A stretch of 64,000 nucleotides of DNA from Mycolicibacterium novocastrense (GTDB lineage Bacteria; Actinomycetota; Actinomycetes; Mycobacteriales; Mycobacteriaceae). Shown one piece after another: positions 1 to 8,468 of this stretch (positions are counted from its first letter, which is position 1; every line of letters starts with the position of its first letter). Both the position numbers and the translations under genes were made by a program. The notes under the pieces were generated by a model that saw only the letters and a list, made by a program, of their open reading frames with translations, was not told the origin of the DNA and made no database searches. The DNA lies in assembly GCF_001570485.1 (NCBI RefSeq), contig NZ_BCTA01000069.1, forward strand, positions 186,001 through 250,000. The letters run 5' to 3'.

Positions 1-697
1 CGAAGTCAGAGCCCGAGATCGTGAAGAAGGGCACCCCGGCCTCGCCGGCGACCGCGCGCGCCAGCAGCGTCTTACCGGTGCCGGGCGGGCCGAACAGCAA
101 CACGCCCTTGGGGATCTTGGCGCCCAGCGCCTGATACCGCGACGGGTTCTGCAGGAAGTCCTTGATCTCGTAGAGCTCTTCGACGGCCTCGTCGACCCCG
201 GCGACATCGGCGAACGTGGTCTTCGGCATGTCCTTGTTGAGCATCTTGGCCTTGGACTTGCCGAACCCGAAGCCCATCCGCCCGCCGGTCTGCATGCGGG
301 AGAACATGATGAACAGCCCGACCAGTAGCAGCAGCGGCAGCAGGTAGATCAGCAGCGAGCCGAGCATGCTGCCCTGGTTGACCACGGTGTTGGTCTTGAC
401 GTTCTTGTCCTGAAGCGCCTCGAACAGCGTGACCCCGTACCCCGTCGGGTACTTGGTGATGATCTTGTCGCTGTTCTCGGTGTCGCCGTTGCCGCTCTTG
501 AGGTCGAGCCGCAGCTGTTGTTCGCGGTCGTCGATCTGCGCGGTCTTGACGTTGTCGCCGTCGATCTGCGCGACCGCCACCGACGTGTCGATGGGCTTGT
601 AACCCCGCGTGTCATCGCTGAAGTAGTAGAAGGACCAGCCCAGCAACAGCACGACCGCTATCACGGTCAGCGTGCGGATGACATTTTTCCGATTCAT
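1..697 (-). CDS. ftsH: ATP-dependent zinc metalloprotease FtsH (N-terminal part; cut by window edge)
   Basis: Membrane-anchored AAA+ protease that extracts and degrades membrane and regulatory proteins. Only the N-terminal 232 residues are inside the window. The start is an ATG at 697-695. A membrane segment follows directly (about residues 8-27), then an extracytoplasmic domain, a second membrane segment near residues 110-130, and the start of the AAA domain, where the Walker A motif GPPGTGKT is readable around position 80-100. The HExxH protease domain lies outside the window. It is divergent from the ephA-like gene, with a 239-base intergenic region that should hold both promoters. Family assignment is firm. 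Confidence 0.95.
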   Translation of the reverse strand, partial: MNRKNVIRTLTVIAVVLLLGWSFYYFSDDTRGYKPIDTSVAVAQIDGDNVKTAQIDDREQQLRLDLKSGNGDTENSDKIITKYPTGYGVTLFEALQDKNVKTNTVVNQGSMLGSLLIYLLPLLLLVGLFIMFSRMQTGGRMGFGFGKSKAKMLNKDMPKTTFADVAGVDEAVEELYEIKDFLQNPSRYQALGAKIPKGVLLFGPPGTGKTLLARAVAGEAGVPFFTISGSDF

Positions 698-936
698 CAA
701 CTATCCGTCGTCGTCCGGCCGCGTGGCGGGCCGTTGTCCCCGGCCGTCAGCGACCACTCCTGCCTTCTAAGCCGCTTCCAACAAGTGCGCAGTTGGAATA
801 GTTCAGGCTACCGCTAGACCAACGAACCAAGGTTCCCGACGGTTCTCCACACCATCCCGCCGAACGTGGGTTACCCGCACGCTGCCGGCCATGGCGACGT
901 GCTTTATGCCCACACTCGCGCTGCGGAAGTGCTTGG

Positions 937-1908
937 GTGTTGATCGTGCTGACCTTCACCGAGCGGTTCGTCGACACCAACGGCGTCCGCCTGCGAGTGC
1001 TCGAGGCCGGCGAGCCCGGCGCCCCGCTGGTGGTGCTGGCCCACGGCTTTCCCGAACTGGGGTTCTCCTGGCGCCATCAGCTGCCCGCTTTGGCCGAGGC
1101 CGGCTATCACGTGCTGGCGCCCGATCAGCGCGGCTACGGGCGGTCGTCCAAACCCGAGGCCGTCGATGCCTACACCATCGTTGATCTGAGCGCCGACATC
1201 GTCGGCCTGCTCGACGACGTCGGCGCCGACCGGGCGGTCATCGTCGGCCACGACTTCGGCGGCGCCGTGGCGTGGGGCGCACCGCTGCTTCACCCGGACA
1301 GCTTCGCCGGCGCGGTGGGCATATGCGCGCCGCCGGTACCGCGCTCGCGGGTGCCCACGACGCAGGCGTTCCGCCGCATCTTCGGCGAGAAGTTCTTCTA
1401 CGTCCTCTACTACCAGGAGCCCGGCCCGGCCGACGCGGAGTTGAACCGCGACCCCGCCATCACCATCCGCAAGCTCATCGGCTCGACCACCGCTTCCAGG
1501 GACGGGCTCATGGCTCAGCGGATGACCGCGCCGGGACCGGAGGGTTTCCTGGCCCGCATACCCGAGCCAGGCGATCTACCCGATTGGATCAGCCAAGAGG
1601 AAATCGACTACTACATCGAAGAGTTCAGCCGCACGGGCTTCACCCCCGCGCTCAACTGGTACCGCTGCTTCGATCGCAACTGGGAACTGACCGAGAGCCC
1701 GCCGTCCGCGACGATCGACGTGCCGGCGTTGTTCATCGGCGGCACCGAGGATCCCACGATGGCCTACACCCCCCGCCACCGCGCCCGTGAACTCGTCGCG
1801 GGCGACTATCGCGAGGTGATGATCGACGGCGGGCACTGGCTTCCGCAGGAGCGGCCCGCCGCGGTCAACGCCGCGCTGCTGGAGTTCTTGAACCGATTGG
1901 ATTGGTGA
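937..1908 (+). CDS. ephA: Epoxide hydrolase EphA-like (alpha/beta hydrolase fold)
   Basis: Predicted to hydrate epoxides to diols by an Asp-ester mechanism. The 323 residues match the EphA family length. HGFPE at residues 36-40 forms the oxyanion region, VGHDFGG holds the nucleophile (about D106), two lid tyrosines are plausible in the mid-protein YY/WY segments, and the catalytic His sits in GGHW near the C-terminus. The listed start is a GTG at 937; a second GTG at 946 is also possible because the conserved part begins at residue 9 or so. Its stop directly abuts the ATG of the alcohol dehydrogenase at 1909, so the two are probably co-transcribed. It resembles Rv3617. The natural substrate is not known. 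Confidence 0.85.
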   Translation: MLIVLTFTERFVDTNGVRLRVLEAGEPGAPLVVLAHGFPELGFSWRHQLPALAEAGYHVLAPDQRGYGRSSKPEAVDAYTIVDLSADIVGLLDDVGADRAVIVGHDFGGAVAWGAPLLHPDSFAGAVGICAPPVPRSRVPTTQAFRRIFGEKFFYVLYYQEPGPADAELNRDPAITIRKLIGSTTASRDGLMAQRMTAPGPEGFLARIPEPGDLPDWISQEEIDYYIEEFSRTGFTPALNWYRCFDRNWELTESPPSATIDVPALFIGGTEDPTMAYTPRHRARELVAGDYREVMIDGGHWLPQERPAAVNAALLEFLNRLDW

Positions 1909-2845
1909 ATGCGCGCTGCCGTGCTGCGAGACGGACAGATGGTGGTCCGCGACGACGTACCCGACCCGGTTCCGCAGGAGGGTCAGGTTCTGGTCGCGGT
2001 CAGTGCCTGCGGTATCTGCGGCTCCGATCTGCACTTCGCCAAGCACGGCGACCAGATGGTGCGGCTCACCCGCGAGATCACCGGTATGCCGGTGCAGGGC
2101 GGGCTGCCCGTCGACCTGGGCAGCGACGTGTTCATGGGCCACGAATTCAGCGCCGAAGTCCTCGAGGCCGGTCCGGGCACCGAGGCGCCCGCTCCGGGAA
2201 CTCTTGTCACGTCACTGCCGGTGTTGTTGTCGCCCAAGGGATTCGAACCGATCATGTCCAGCAACACGGTGCTCGGCGGGTACGCCGAGAGGATGCTGCT
2301 GTCGGTGCCGTTGCTGCTGAGCGTGCCAGAGGGCGTCGATCCGCGGCACGCCGCGCTGACCGAACCGATGGCCGTCGGGCTGCACGCCGTCAACAAATCC
2401 GGCTTCGCCCCCGGCGAGGCCGCGCTGGTGATCGGTTGCGGTCCGATCGGGATCGCGATCATCGCCGCGTTGCGGCTCAAGGGTGTCGAATACATTGCGG
2501 CGGCCGACTTCTCGGTGCGCCGCCGGGAACTCGCAGCGACGATGGGCGCGCACGTCACGCTCGATCCTGCGCAGGGCTCCGTTGGGCAGCCGCCTGGTGG
2601 TGGCGGGGGTGTGCATGCAGCCCGACACCGTCACACCGTTGTTCGGCATCGCCAAGGAGATCAACGTCCAGTTCGTCAACTCCTACGACTACAACGAGTT
2701 CGCGGAGACGTTGCGCGCCATCGCCGACGGGCGCATCGACGTCTCGCCGCTGATCACCGGCGAAGTGGGACTCGAAGGCGTCGGCGCCGCATTCGACGAA
2801 CTCGCCGACCCCGACATGCACTGCAAGATCATGGTGACTCCCTGA
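1909..2845 (+). pseudogene. Zinc-dependent alcohol dehydrogenase (MDR family), broken by an out-of-frame internal deletion
   Basis: The first frame reads a normal medium-chain dehydrogenase. It has the catalytic zinc ligand region CGICGSD, GHEF, and the Rossmann segment VIGCGPIGIAI, up to about residue 223 near position 2577. The family C-terminus (GSRLVVAGVCMQPD to DMHCKIMVTP) then continues in another frame and stops at 2845. Without a shift the first frame would run on with unrelated residues to 3003, over the start of lpqG. The joined product would be about 310 residues where the family has about 350-365, so roughly 50 residues between the nucleotide-binding core and the C-terminal part are missing. 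This is either a true pseudogene or an assembly error. It starts on the base after ephA ends. Confidence 0.8.
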
Positions 2846-2861
2846 CGGTAGGGTGCCAGCC

Positions 2862-3608
2862 ATGCCAATCGCTGCCCGGGCGAAGACGCCCACCCGAATC
2901 CTCGTGGCCGCGGCGGTGGGGTTCGTCGCCCTGCTCGCGGGCTGTGACGCGACGGCCGCCCCCGTCCTCACCAACGACGACGACCACACACAGCGCCAGG
3001 TGACGGTCGTGGGCAGCGGTGAGGTGCTCGGCGCGCCCGACACGCTGACGATCAACGCGGGGATGGACGTCGTGGCCGCCGATGCAGCCGCCGCGCTCAA
3101 CCAGACCAGCCAACTGCAGCGCGGGGTCATCGACGCACTGGTCGACTCGGGCATCGACCGCAAGGAAATCAACACCTCCGAGGTGAGCGTGCAGCCGCAG
3201 TACGGCGGCGGCGACAACACCATCGACGGCTACCGGGCGACGAACACGATCGACGTCAAGGTCCGCGCGCTCAACACGGCGCCCCAGGTGTTCGGGATCA
3301 TCGCGGGCCGGGGCGGTAACGCGACGAGGATCAACAACGTCACCCTCGCCATCGAGGACGATTCCCAACTGGTGCGCGAAGCGCGCGCCCGCGCCTTCAA
3401 CGACGCCAAGAGCCGCGCCGAACAGTACGCGCTGCTGGCCGAGTTGGACCTCGGCAAGGTCATCTCGATATCGGAGGTGCCCGCGTCGTCGCCGCCGACG
3501 CCGTATCCGACTCCGCGCGGCCCGGCCGCCGAGATGGCGGCGGTGCCGATCGAGCCCGGTCAGCAGGCCGTCGGCTTCAACGTCACCATGGTCTACGAGC
3601 TGACCTAG
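2862..3608 (+). CDS. lpqG: LpqG-like SIMPL-domain (DUF541) lipoprotein
   Basis: Exported lipoprotein of unknown function. With the ATG at 2862 the protein has 248 residues. A basic N-terminus and hydrophobic stretch lead to the lipobox LLAGC with the lipidated Cys at residue 28. The remainder is a SIMPL domain (residues about 45-248): a VTVVGSGEV-like first strand, alternating helices and a C-terminal VGFNVTMVYELT. A GTG at 2853 is an alternative start, but the ATG is better placed after the GGTAGGG stretch. The order next to hpt matches lpqG (Rv3623) in M. tuberculosis. It lies 16 bases after the broken dehydrogenase and converges on the molybdopterin oxidoreductase. Confidence 0.85.
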   Translation: MPIAARAKTPTRILVAAAVGFVALLAGCDATAAPVLTNDDDHTQRQVTVVGSGEVLGAPDTLTINAGMDVVAADAAAALNQTSQLQRGVIDALVDSGIDRKEINTSEVSVQPQYGGGDNTIDGYRATNTIDVKVRALNTAPQVFGIIAGRGGNATRINNVTLAIEDDSQLVREARARAFNDAKSRAEQYALLAELDLGKVISISEVPASSPPTPYPTPRGPAAEMAAVPIEPGQQAVGFNVTMVYELT

Positions 3609-3617
3609 CCTGCCGGC

Positions 3618-5837
3618 TCAGCCGGCGGGCGCGATGTCCACCGGGATGCCGTTGAGCACCGCGGTGCCCGACAGCGGATCCAGATGGTTGCCGTCGTTGA
3701 GCTGGTTGACGTTCACGCCCGGCGCGGCGGCCGCGACCCGTTGACCCGTGCCGTCGCGGTTGTGGCCCCAGCCGTGCGGTAACGACACCACGCCCCGGCG
3801 CATCTCCGGCGTGATCTCGACCGGGGCCAGCAGCTCACCTCCCGGCCCTTTGACGACGGCGGTGTCGGTCAGCCCGAGCTCCGCGGCGTCGTCGGGGTGG
3901 ATCCGCAGCGTGCACTGGTTGGACCCGCCCGACAACGCGGGCAGGTTGTGCATCCAGCTGTTGTTGGAACGCAGGTGCCGTCGTCCGATGAGCACGAACC
4001 CGTCGGGGCGCACGCCGAGCGCGTCCCGCAGCCGCGCGACCTCGGCGGTCAACTCAGGCGGTGCGAGTTCGATCCGGCCAGACGGCGTTCGCAACACCTC
4101 GGTTAGGCGCGGTCGCAACGGACCCAGGTCGATGCCGTGCGGTGCGGCCTTGAGCTTGGCCAGCGTGAGTCCGTCGGGGTTGGCGCCGAACGCATCGCCG
4201 TAGGCGCCCAGGCGCAGCATCATGTCGAGGCGCCGTTCGTAGCCCGGAGCCGTCGGCAGCATCGCGGTCAGGTCGTCGACGGAACGCCCCGCGACCGGCG
4301 AATCCGGGTCGGCGGTCTCCTTGGCCAGCGTCGCCGCGATCACCTGATCGTCGACCAGCATCGGATCGGCGTCGGGGCCCAGGCCGTAGAGGATCAGGGC
4401 GATGCGCGCGAGGATCTCGGCTTCGTCCGGCCGGTCGGTCAGCGGGAGGGCCGGCGGCGAGTATCGCGCGTTGTTGCGCACCGCCAGGCTGTTGAGCGCG
4501 ATGTCGAAGTGTGCGCTGCGCGACGGCGGAGGCGGCGGCAGGATGACGTCGGCGTGCCGGGTGGTCTCGTTCAGGTACGGGTCGATGCTCAGCATGAACT
4601 CGACGCTGTCCAGGGCCTTGTCGAGGCGTTCCCCGTCGGGCGCCGACAGCACCGGATTGCCCGCGATCGTGACGACGGCCTTGATCTGCCCGTCACCGGG
4701 GGTGTCGATCTCCTCGGCCAACGCCGCGGCCGGAAACTCCGACAGGGCTTCGGGATAACCCGACACGCGGCTGTGCCAGCGCCCGGTGAGAAAGCCGCGC
4801 CCCGGCTTCGGCGGCCGCGCAGCGGGGGCGATCGGCGACTGCGGGAACATCGCGCCGCCGGGGCGGTCCAGGTTGCCGGTGAGGACGTTCACGACGTCGA
4901 CGAGCCAGCTGCCCAAGGTGCCGAATTCGACGGTGGAGGTGCCGATCCGGCCGTACACGGCGGCCGATGGCGCCGCGGCGAGTTCGCGTGCGAGCGTGCG
5001 GATGTCGTCGGCGGGCACCCCGCAGTGCGTCGCGACGGTGTCCGGTGAGAAGTCGGCGGCGAGTGCACGCACCAAATCGACACCGTCGACATGCCCGTCG
5101 AGGTCCTTCAGGTCGGCGAGGTCCTCGTCGAACAGCACGTGGACGATTCCCAGGAGCAGCGCCGCGTCGGTGCCGGGCCGTGGCGCCAGGTGGCGGTCGG
5201 CGACTTCGGCGGTGCGGGTGCGGGCGGGGTCGATGACCACGAGGCGGCCGCCGCGTTTGCGCAGCGCGCGCAGCTTGCCGGGGAAGTCGGCGGCGGTCGC
5301 GAGGCTGCCGTTGGAGACAAGGGGGTTTGCACCGATGACCACGAGATAGTCGGTGCGGTCGAGATCGGGGACGGTGAACGCGACGGGGCTGCCGAACATC
5401 AGGCCCAGCGCGACGTGCTTGGGCATCTGATCGAGGGTGCTCGCCGAGTACACCTGCCGGGTGCCCAGCGCCTTGACGACCAGCGGGGTGTACAGCCCGC
5501 CCGCGATGGTGTGGGCGTTCGGGTTGCCCAGGTACACCCCGACCGCCGCACCGCCGTGCTCGGCGATGACCCCGCCGAGACCGTCGGCGGCCGCGGCGAA
5601 CGCCTGTGCCCAGGTCGTCTCGGTCAGCACGCCGTCACGACGGACCATCGGCCGGGCCAACCGGTCGGGATCGTTGTCGAGTTCGCCGAAGCTGGCACCC
5701 TTCGGGCAGATGAACCCGTGGCTGAACACGTCGTCTTTGTCGCCGCGGGCACCGGTGACGCGACCGTCGTCAATGGTGAGCACCAGGCCGCAGGTGGCCT
5801 CGCACAGCGGGCAGATGCGAAGGGCTGTTTCGCGCAT
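3618..5837 (-). CDS. Molybdopterin-dependent oxidoreductase (formate dehydrogenase/nitrate reductase superfamily)
   Basis: 739 residues with the whole DMSO-reductase-type architecture. The N-terminal [4Fe-4S] site has Cys9, Cys12, Cys16 and Cys44 (CPLCEATC ... FICPKG). The central molybdopterin domain includes VIGANPLVSNGS and VVIDPARTRT. The C-terminal molydopterin dinucleotide-binding beta barrel includes GRRHLRSNNSW and VSLPHGWGHN. There is no twin-arginine signal, so a cytoplasmic location is inferred. The substrate cannot be read from the sequence; annotations of relatives vary (formate dehydrogenase-like, nitrate reductase-like). It is last in the minus-strand chain after hpt, 18 bases apart. 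Confidence 0.85.
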   Translation of the reverse strand: MRETALRICPLCEATCGLVLTIDDGRVTGARGDKDDVFSHGFICPKGASFGELDNDPDRLARPMVRRDGVLTETTWAQAFAAAADGLGGVIAEHGGAAVGVYLGNPNAHTIAGGLYTPLVVKALGTRQVYSASTLDQMPKHVALGLMFGSPVAFTVPDLDRTDYLVVIGANPLVSNGSLATAADFPGKLRALRKRGGRLVVIDPARTRTAEVADRHLAPRPGTDAALLLGIVHVLFDEDLADLKDLDGHVDGVDLVRALAADFSPDTVATHCGVPADDIRTLARELAAAPSAAVYGRIGTSTVEFGTLGSWLVDVVNVLTGNLDRPGGAMFPQSPIAPAARPPKPGRGFLTGRWHSRVSGYPEALSEFPAAALAEEIDTPGDGQIKAVVTIAGNPVLSAPDGERLDKALDSVEFMLSIDPYLNETTRHADVILPPPPPSRSAHFDIALNSLAVRNNARYSPPALPLTDRPDEAEILARIALILYGLGPDADPMLVDDQVIAATLAKETADPDSPVAGRSVDDLTAMLPTAPGYERRLDMMLRLGAYGDAFGANPDGLTLAKLKAAPHGIDLGPLRPRLTEVLRTPSGRIELAPPELTAEVARLRDALGVRPDGFVLIGRRHLRSNNSWMHNLPALSGGSNQCTLRIHPDDAAELGLTDTAVVKGPGGELLAPVEITPEMRRGVVSLPHGWGHNRDGTGQRVAAAAPGVNVNQLNDGNHLDPLSGTAVLNGIPVDIAPAG

Positions 5838-5855
5838 GCCCCTATCTTGCGCCGG

Positions 5856-6446
5856 TCAGTGCTGCTCGTACACCTTCGGGTCCAGCGTGCCGATGTAGTC
5901 GAGGTCGCGGTAACGCTCGGCGTAGTCCAGGCCGTAGCCGACGACGAACTCGTTGGGGATGTCGAATCCGACGTGGGCGATATCGACGTCGGCGCGTACC
6001 GCGTCGGGCTTGCGCAACAGCGCGCACACCCGCAGCGAGCGGGGGTGGCGCGTCGCGAGGTTGCGCAGCAACCACGACAGCGTCAGCCCGGAGTCGACGA
6101 TGTCCTCGACGATGAGCACGTCGCGGCCGTTGATGTCGCGGTCGAGGTCTTTGAGGATGCGCACCACGCCCGACGACGACGTCGACGACCCGTAGGAGCT
6201 GACCGCCATGAACTCCAGCTGGGTCGGCAGCGGGATCGCGCGCGCCAGGTCCGTGACGAAGAAGACCGCGCCCTTGAGCACGGTCACCAGCAGGAGATCT
6301 TGGCCGTTGGCGGCGACGGTGTCGCGGTACTCCTCGCCGATCAGGGCGCCGAGCTCGGCGATCTTCGCCTGGATCTCATCGGACGACAGCAGTACCGACT
6401 TGATGTCACCGGTGTACATATCGGCGGATCGCTCAGGCACGGGCAC
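5856..6446 (-). CDS. hpt: Hypoxanthine-guanine phosphoribosyltransferase
   Basis: Purine salvage: converts hypoxanthine or guanine plus PRPP to IMP or GMP. The 196 residues cover the full family length. The PRPP-binding loop VLIVEDIVDSG is clear, as are LKGAVFF near residue 60 and GYGLDYAERYRDL near the C-terminus. The start is GTG at 6446, which overlaps the end of tilS by 14 bases and suggests translational coupling. An internal ATG (6419) is a less likely start because the Mtb protein also has a short N-terminal extension. The tilS-hpt pairing is widely conserved in bacteria. Confidence 0.95.
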   Translation of the reverse strand: MPVPERSADMYTGDIKSVLLSSDEIQAKIAELGALIGEEYRDTVAANGQDLLLVTVLKGAVFFVTDLARAIPLPTQLEFMAVSSYGSSTSSSGVVRILKDLDRDINGRDVLIVEDIVDSGLTLSWLLRNLATRHPRSLRVCALLRKPDAVRADVDIAHVGFDIPNEFVVGYGLDYAERYRDLDYIGTLDPKVYEQH

Positions 6447-7419
6447 AGTTTTTCATGGTGCGCACCGGCTCCGTGTGCAGGGTCAGCATGCCGTCCCGGC
6501 GGCCCGCGATCAGCCGTCGTTCGCGCAGGGACGAGCCGACCGCGACTCCGCCCTGGCCCCGCCACGCCGTGACGAGGGCGTCGACGGCGCGGATCTGCTT
6601 GTCGGTCAGCCCGGCGGCACCGCCATCGAGCAACCAACGGCGAATCACCCTGCGCCGCAGCGCTTGTGGAAGGACGGCGAGTTCTGTCCCGTCGAGCGCT
6701 TCGTCGTGGCGCAGCCCCGTCAAGGTGCGGTCGGCCAGCTCGTCGAGGGTGTCGGTGTCGGCACGCAATGCGTCCGCGGTGCGCGCCAAAGCCTCGGCGA
6801 CCCCACCACCGAGAACGTCTTCGAGAAGCGGCAGCACCTCCTCACGCAGGCGGACCCTGGTGAACCTGCGGTCCGAGTTGTGCGGGTCCTGCCACGGGGT
6901 GAGGCCGAGCTCGGCGCACGCCGCCTCCGTCACCGCCCGCCGCACGCCGAGCAGGGGCCGGCCCCACGGCGGGTCCCACGGCCGCATGGCGGCGATGGAC
7001 CGCGGCCCGGAGCCGCGGCCCAAACCCAGCAGCACCGTCTCGGCCTGGTCGTCCAGCGTGTGCCCCAGGAGCACCGGCATTTCGCGACGTGCCTCGTTCA
7101 GCGCGCGGTACCGCGCGGTGCGCGCGGCGGCCTCGGGGCCGCCCGCCCTCCCGACGTCGACGGTGATCACCTGCGCGGCAACGCATCCCACAGACACGGC
7201 CTGCTTGCGCGCGTTCTCGGCCACGGTGGCGGAGTCCGGCTGCAACCGGTGGTCGACGATCAGCGCGGTGGTCGGTTTGAGGCCCGCCGCGACCGCGGTC
7301 AACGCCAGCGAGTCCGGACCCCCGGACAGTGCGATGCACCAGCGGTCACCGACGCCGAAGTCGCGGTCGAACGCCCCGACCGCCGTTCGAAGCCCGGCTA
7401 CAGCACCCTGTCGATCCAT
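6433..7419 (-). CDS. tilS: tRNA(Ile)-lysidine synthase
   Basis: Modifies C34 of the CAU-anticodon tRNA-Ile to lysidine, so that the tRNA reads AUA. The PP-loop ATP-binding motif SGGPDS is at residues 32-37 when the ATG at 7419 is used. An upstream in-frame start (7473) would lie deep inside the zincin gene and adds an unconserved stretch. The protein then has 328 residues. The LGHTLDDQAETVLLGL segment is typical of the family. It overlaps the zincin gene upstream by 22 bases and hpt downstream by 14. The C-terminal domain is short, as in mycobacterial relatives. Confidence 0.92.
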   Translation of the reverse strand: MDRQGAVAGLRTAVGAFDRDFGVGDRWCIALSGGPDSLALTAVAAGLKPTTALIVDHRLQPDSATVAENARKQAVSVGCVAAQVITVDVGRAGGPEAAARTARYRALNEARREMPVLLGHTLDDQAETVLLGLGRGSGPRSIAAMRPWDPPWGRPLLGVRRAVTEAACAELGLTPWQDPHNSDRRFTRVRLREEVLPLLEDVLGGGVAEALARTADALRADTDTLDELADRTLTGLRHDEALDGTELAVLPQALRRRVIRRWLLDGGAAGLTDKQIRAVDALVTAWRGQGGVAVGSSLRERRLIAGRRDGMLTLHTEPVRTMKNCARA

Positions 7420-8468
7420 CGGTGCGGCTCGTCGATTTCGGTTGGCAGAGGCAATGTTTCGGGTCCCGTCCACACGGCGTTGAATCGGTCCATGCCCACA
7501 GCGGACACCACATGGTCGACGAACGCCTTGCCGCGGGTGTACTGGCTGAGCTTGGCGTCGATGCCGAGAAGCATCCGCACCACCCGTTGCAGCGGCGACT
7601 GTTTGCGCTGACGCCGCTCGTCGAACCGCTTGCGAATCGTGGCGACCGAAGGCACCACCGCGGGGCCGACGGCGTCCATCACGTGGTCCGCGTGGCCTTC
7701 GAGCAGCGTGCCGAGCACGAGCAGTTTGTCGAGGGCCTCACGCTGAGGTTCGGACTGCACCGCCCGCAACAGCCCGATCATGCCGCTCGAATTGGCATCT
7801 GGCACAGCGCCGTTCGATTCGTCGCGGCGGCTGCGCACGAACGAGGCCAGCCGGGAGACCATCTCGGCGATGTCCTCGGTGCCTTCTTCGGTGAGCACGG
7901 CCAGGGCGCCGGACATGTGCTCGGCAAGCCACGGGTTGGCGCGGAACTGCACCCGGTGGGTGACCTCGTGCAGGCACACCCACAGCCGAAAGTCGTAGGG
8001 CTGCACCTGCAGCTGGCGCTCCACGGCGATCACGTTCGGGTAGATCAGCAGCAATTCGCCACCGCCGGGACCGAACGGATCGTACTGGCCGAGGATGCCC
8101 GAGGAGATGAACGCGAGCACCGCTCCGGTCTGTGCGCCCGTGATGCGTCCGCTGATCGGGCCCGCCGGCTTGTCCGAGCCCCCCGTCATCACGCGCATCG
8201 AGCGGGTGGCCGCGCGAATCCACTGCGGACGGTCCACAATTCGTGCCTCGGGGATCTCACCGCCTTCGGTCATACCGGTGACCTCGCGCACCGGAAGCTC
8301 GGCAGAGCGCGACGCCTCGGCCAGCTGTTCGATCACCTGCCTGCGCGTGTAGTCGGTGGAGGCCGGACCGGGTCGGGCCAGCTTCTCACCGACGGTGGCG
8401 GCGAAGTCCCAGTCGACGGCGCGACCGACCGACAGCGAGGATTTGGCCGAGGGGCTCACGCGCTGCAT
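7398..8468 (-). CDS. Zincin-like metalloprotease (DUF2342 / Zincin_2 family)
   Basis: Actinobacterial family with a metalloprotease fold, function not established. The HEVTH motif, an HExxH zinc site, is seen at LHEVTHRVQF (about position 7945-7975), and conserved LLIYPNVIAVE precedes it. Using the ATG at 8468 gives 356 residues; GTG at 8474 is also possible. It overlaps dacB upstream and tilS downstream. The arrangement dacB-zincin-tilS-hpt is that of Rv3627c-Rv3624c. No signal peptide is visible, so it appears cytoplasmic. Confidence 0.85.
   Translation of the reverse strand: MQRVSPSAKSSLSVGRAVDWDFAATVGEKLARPGPASTDYTRRQVIEQLAEASRSAELPVREVTGMTEGGEIPEARIVDRPQWIRAATRSMRVMTGGSDKPAGPISGRITGAQTGAVLAFISSGILGQYDPFGPGGGELLLIYPNVIAVERQLQVQPYDFRLWVCLHEVTHRVQFRANPWLAEHMSGALAVLTEEGTEDIAEMVSRLASFVRSRRDESNGAVPDANSSGMIGLLRAVQSEPQREALDKLLVLGTLLEGHADHVMDAVGPAVVPSVATIRKRFDERRQRKQSPLQRVVRMLLGIDAKLSQYTRGKAFVDHVVSAVGMDRFNAVWTGPETLPLPTEIDEPHRWIDRVL

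Noticed and set aside
5091..6572. 493-codon open frame on the plus strand
   Set aside because: It is antisense to the molybdopterin oxidoreductase, hpt and tilS, which have clear family motifs.
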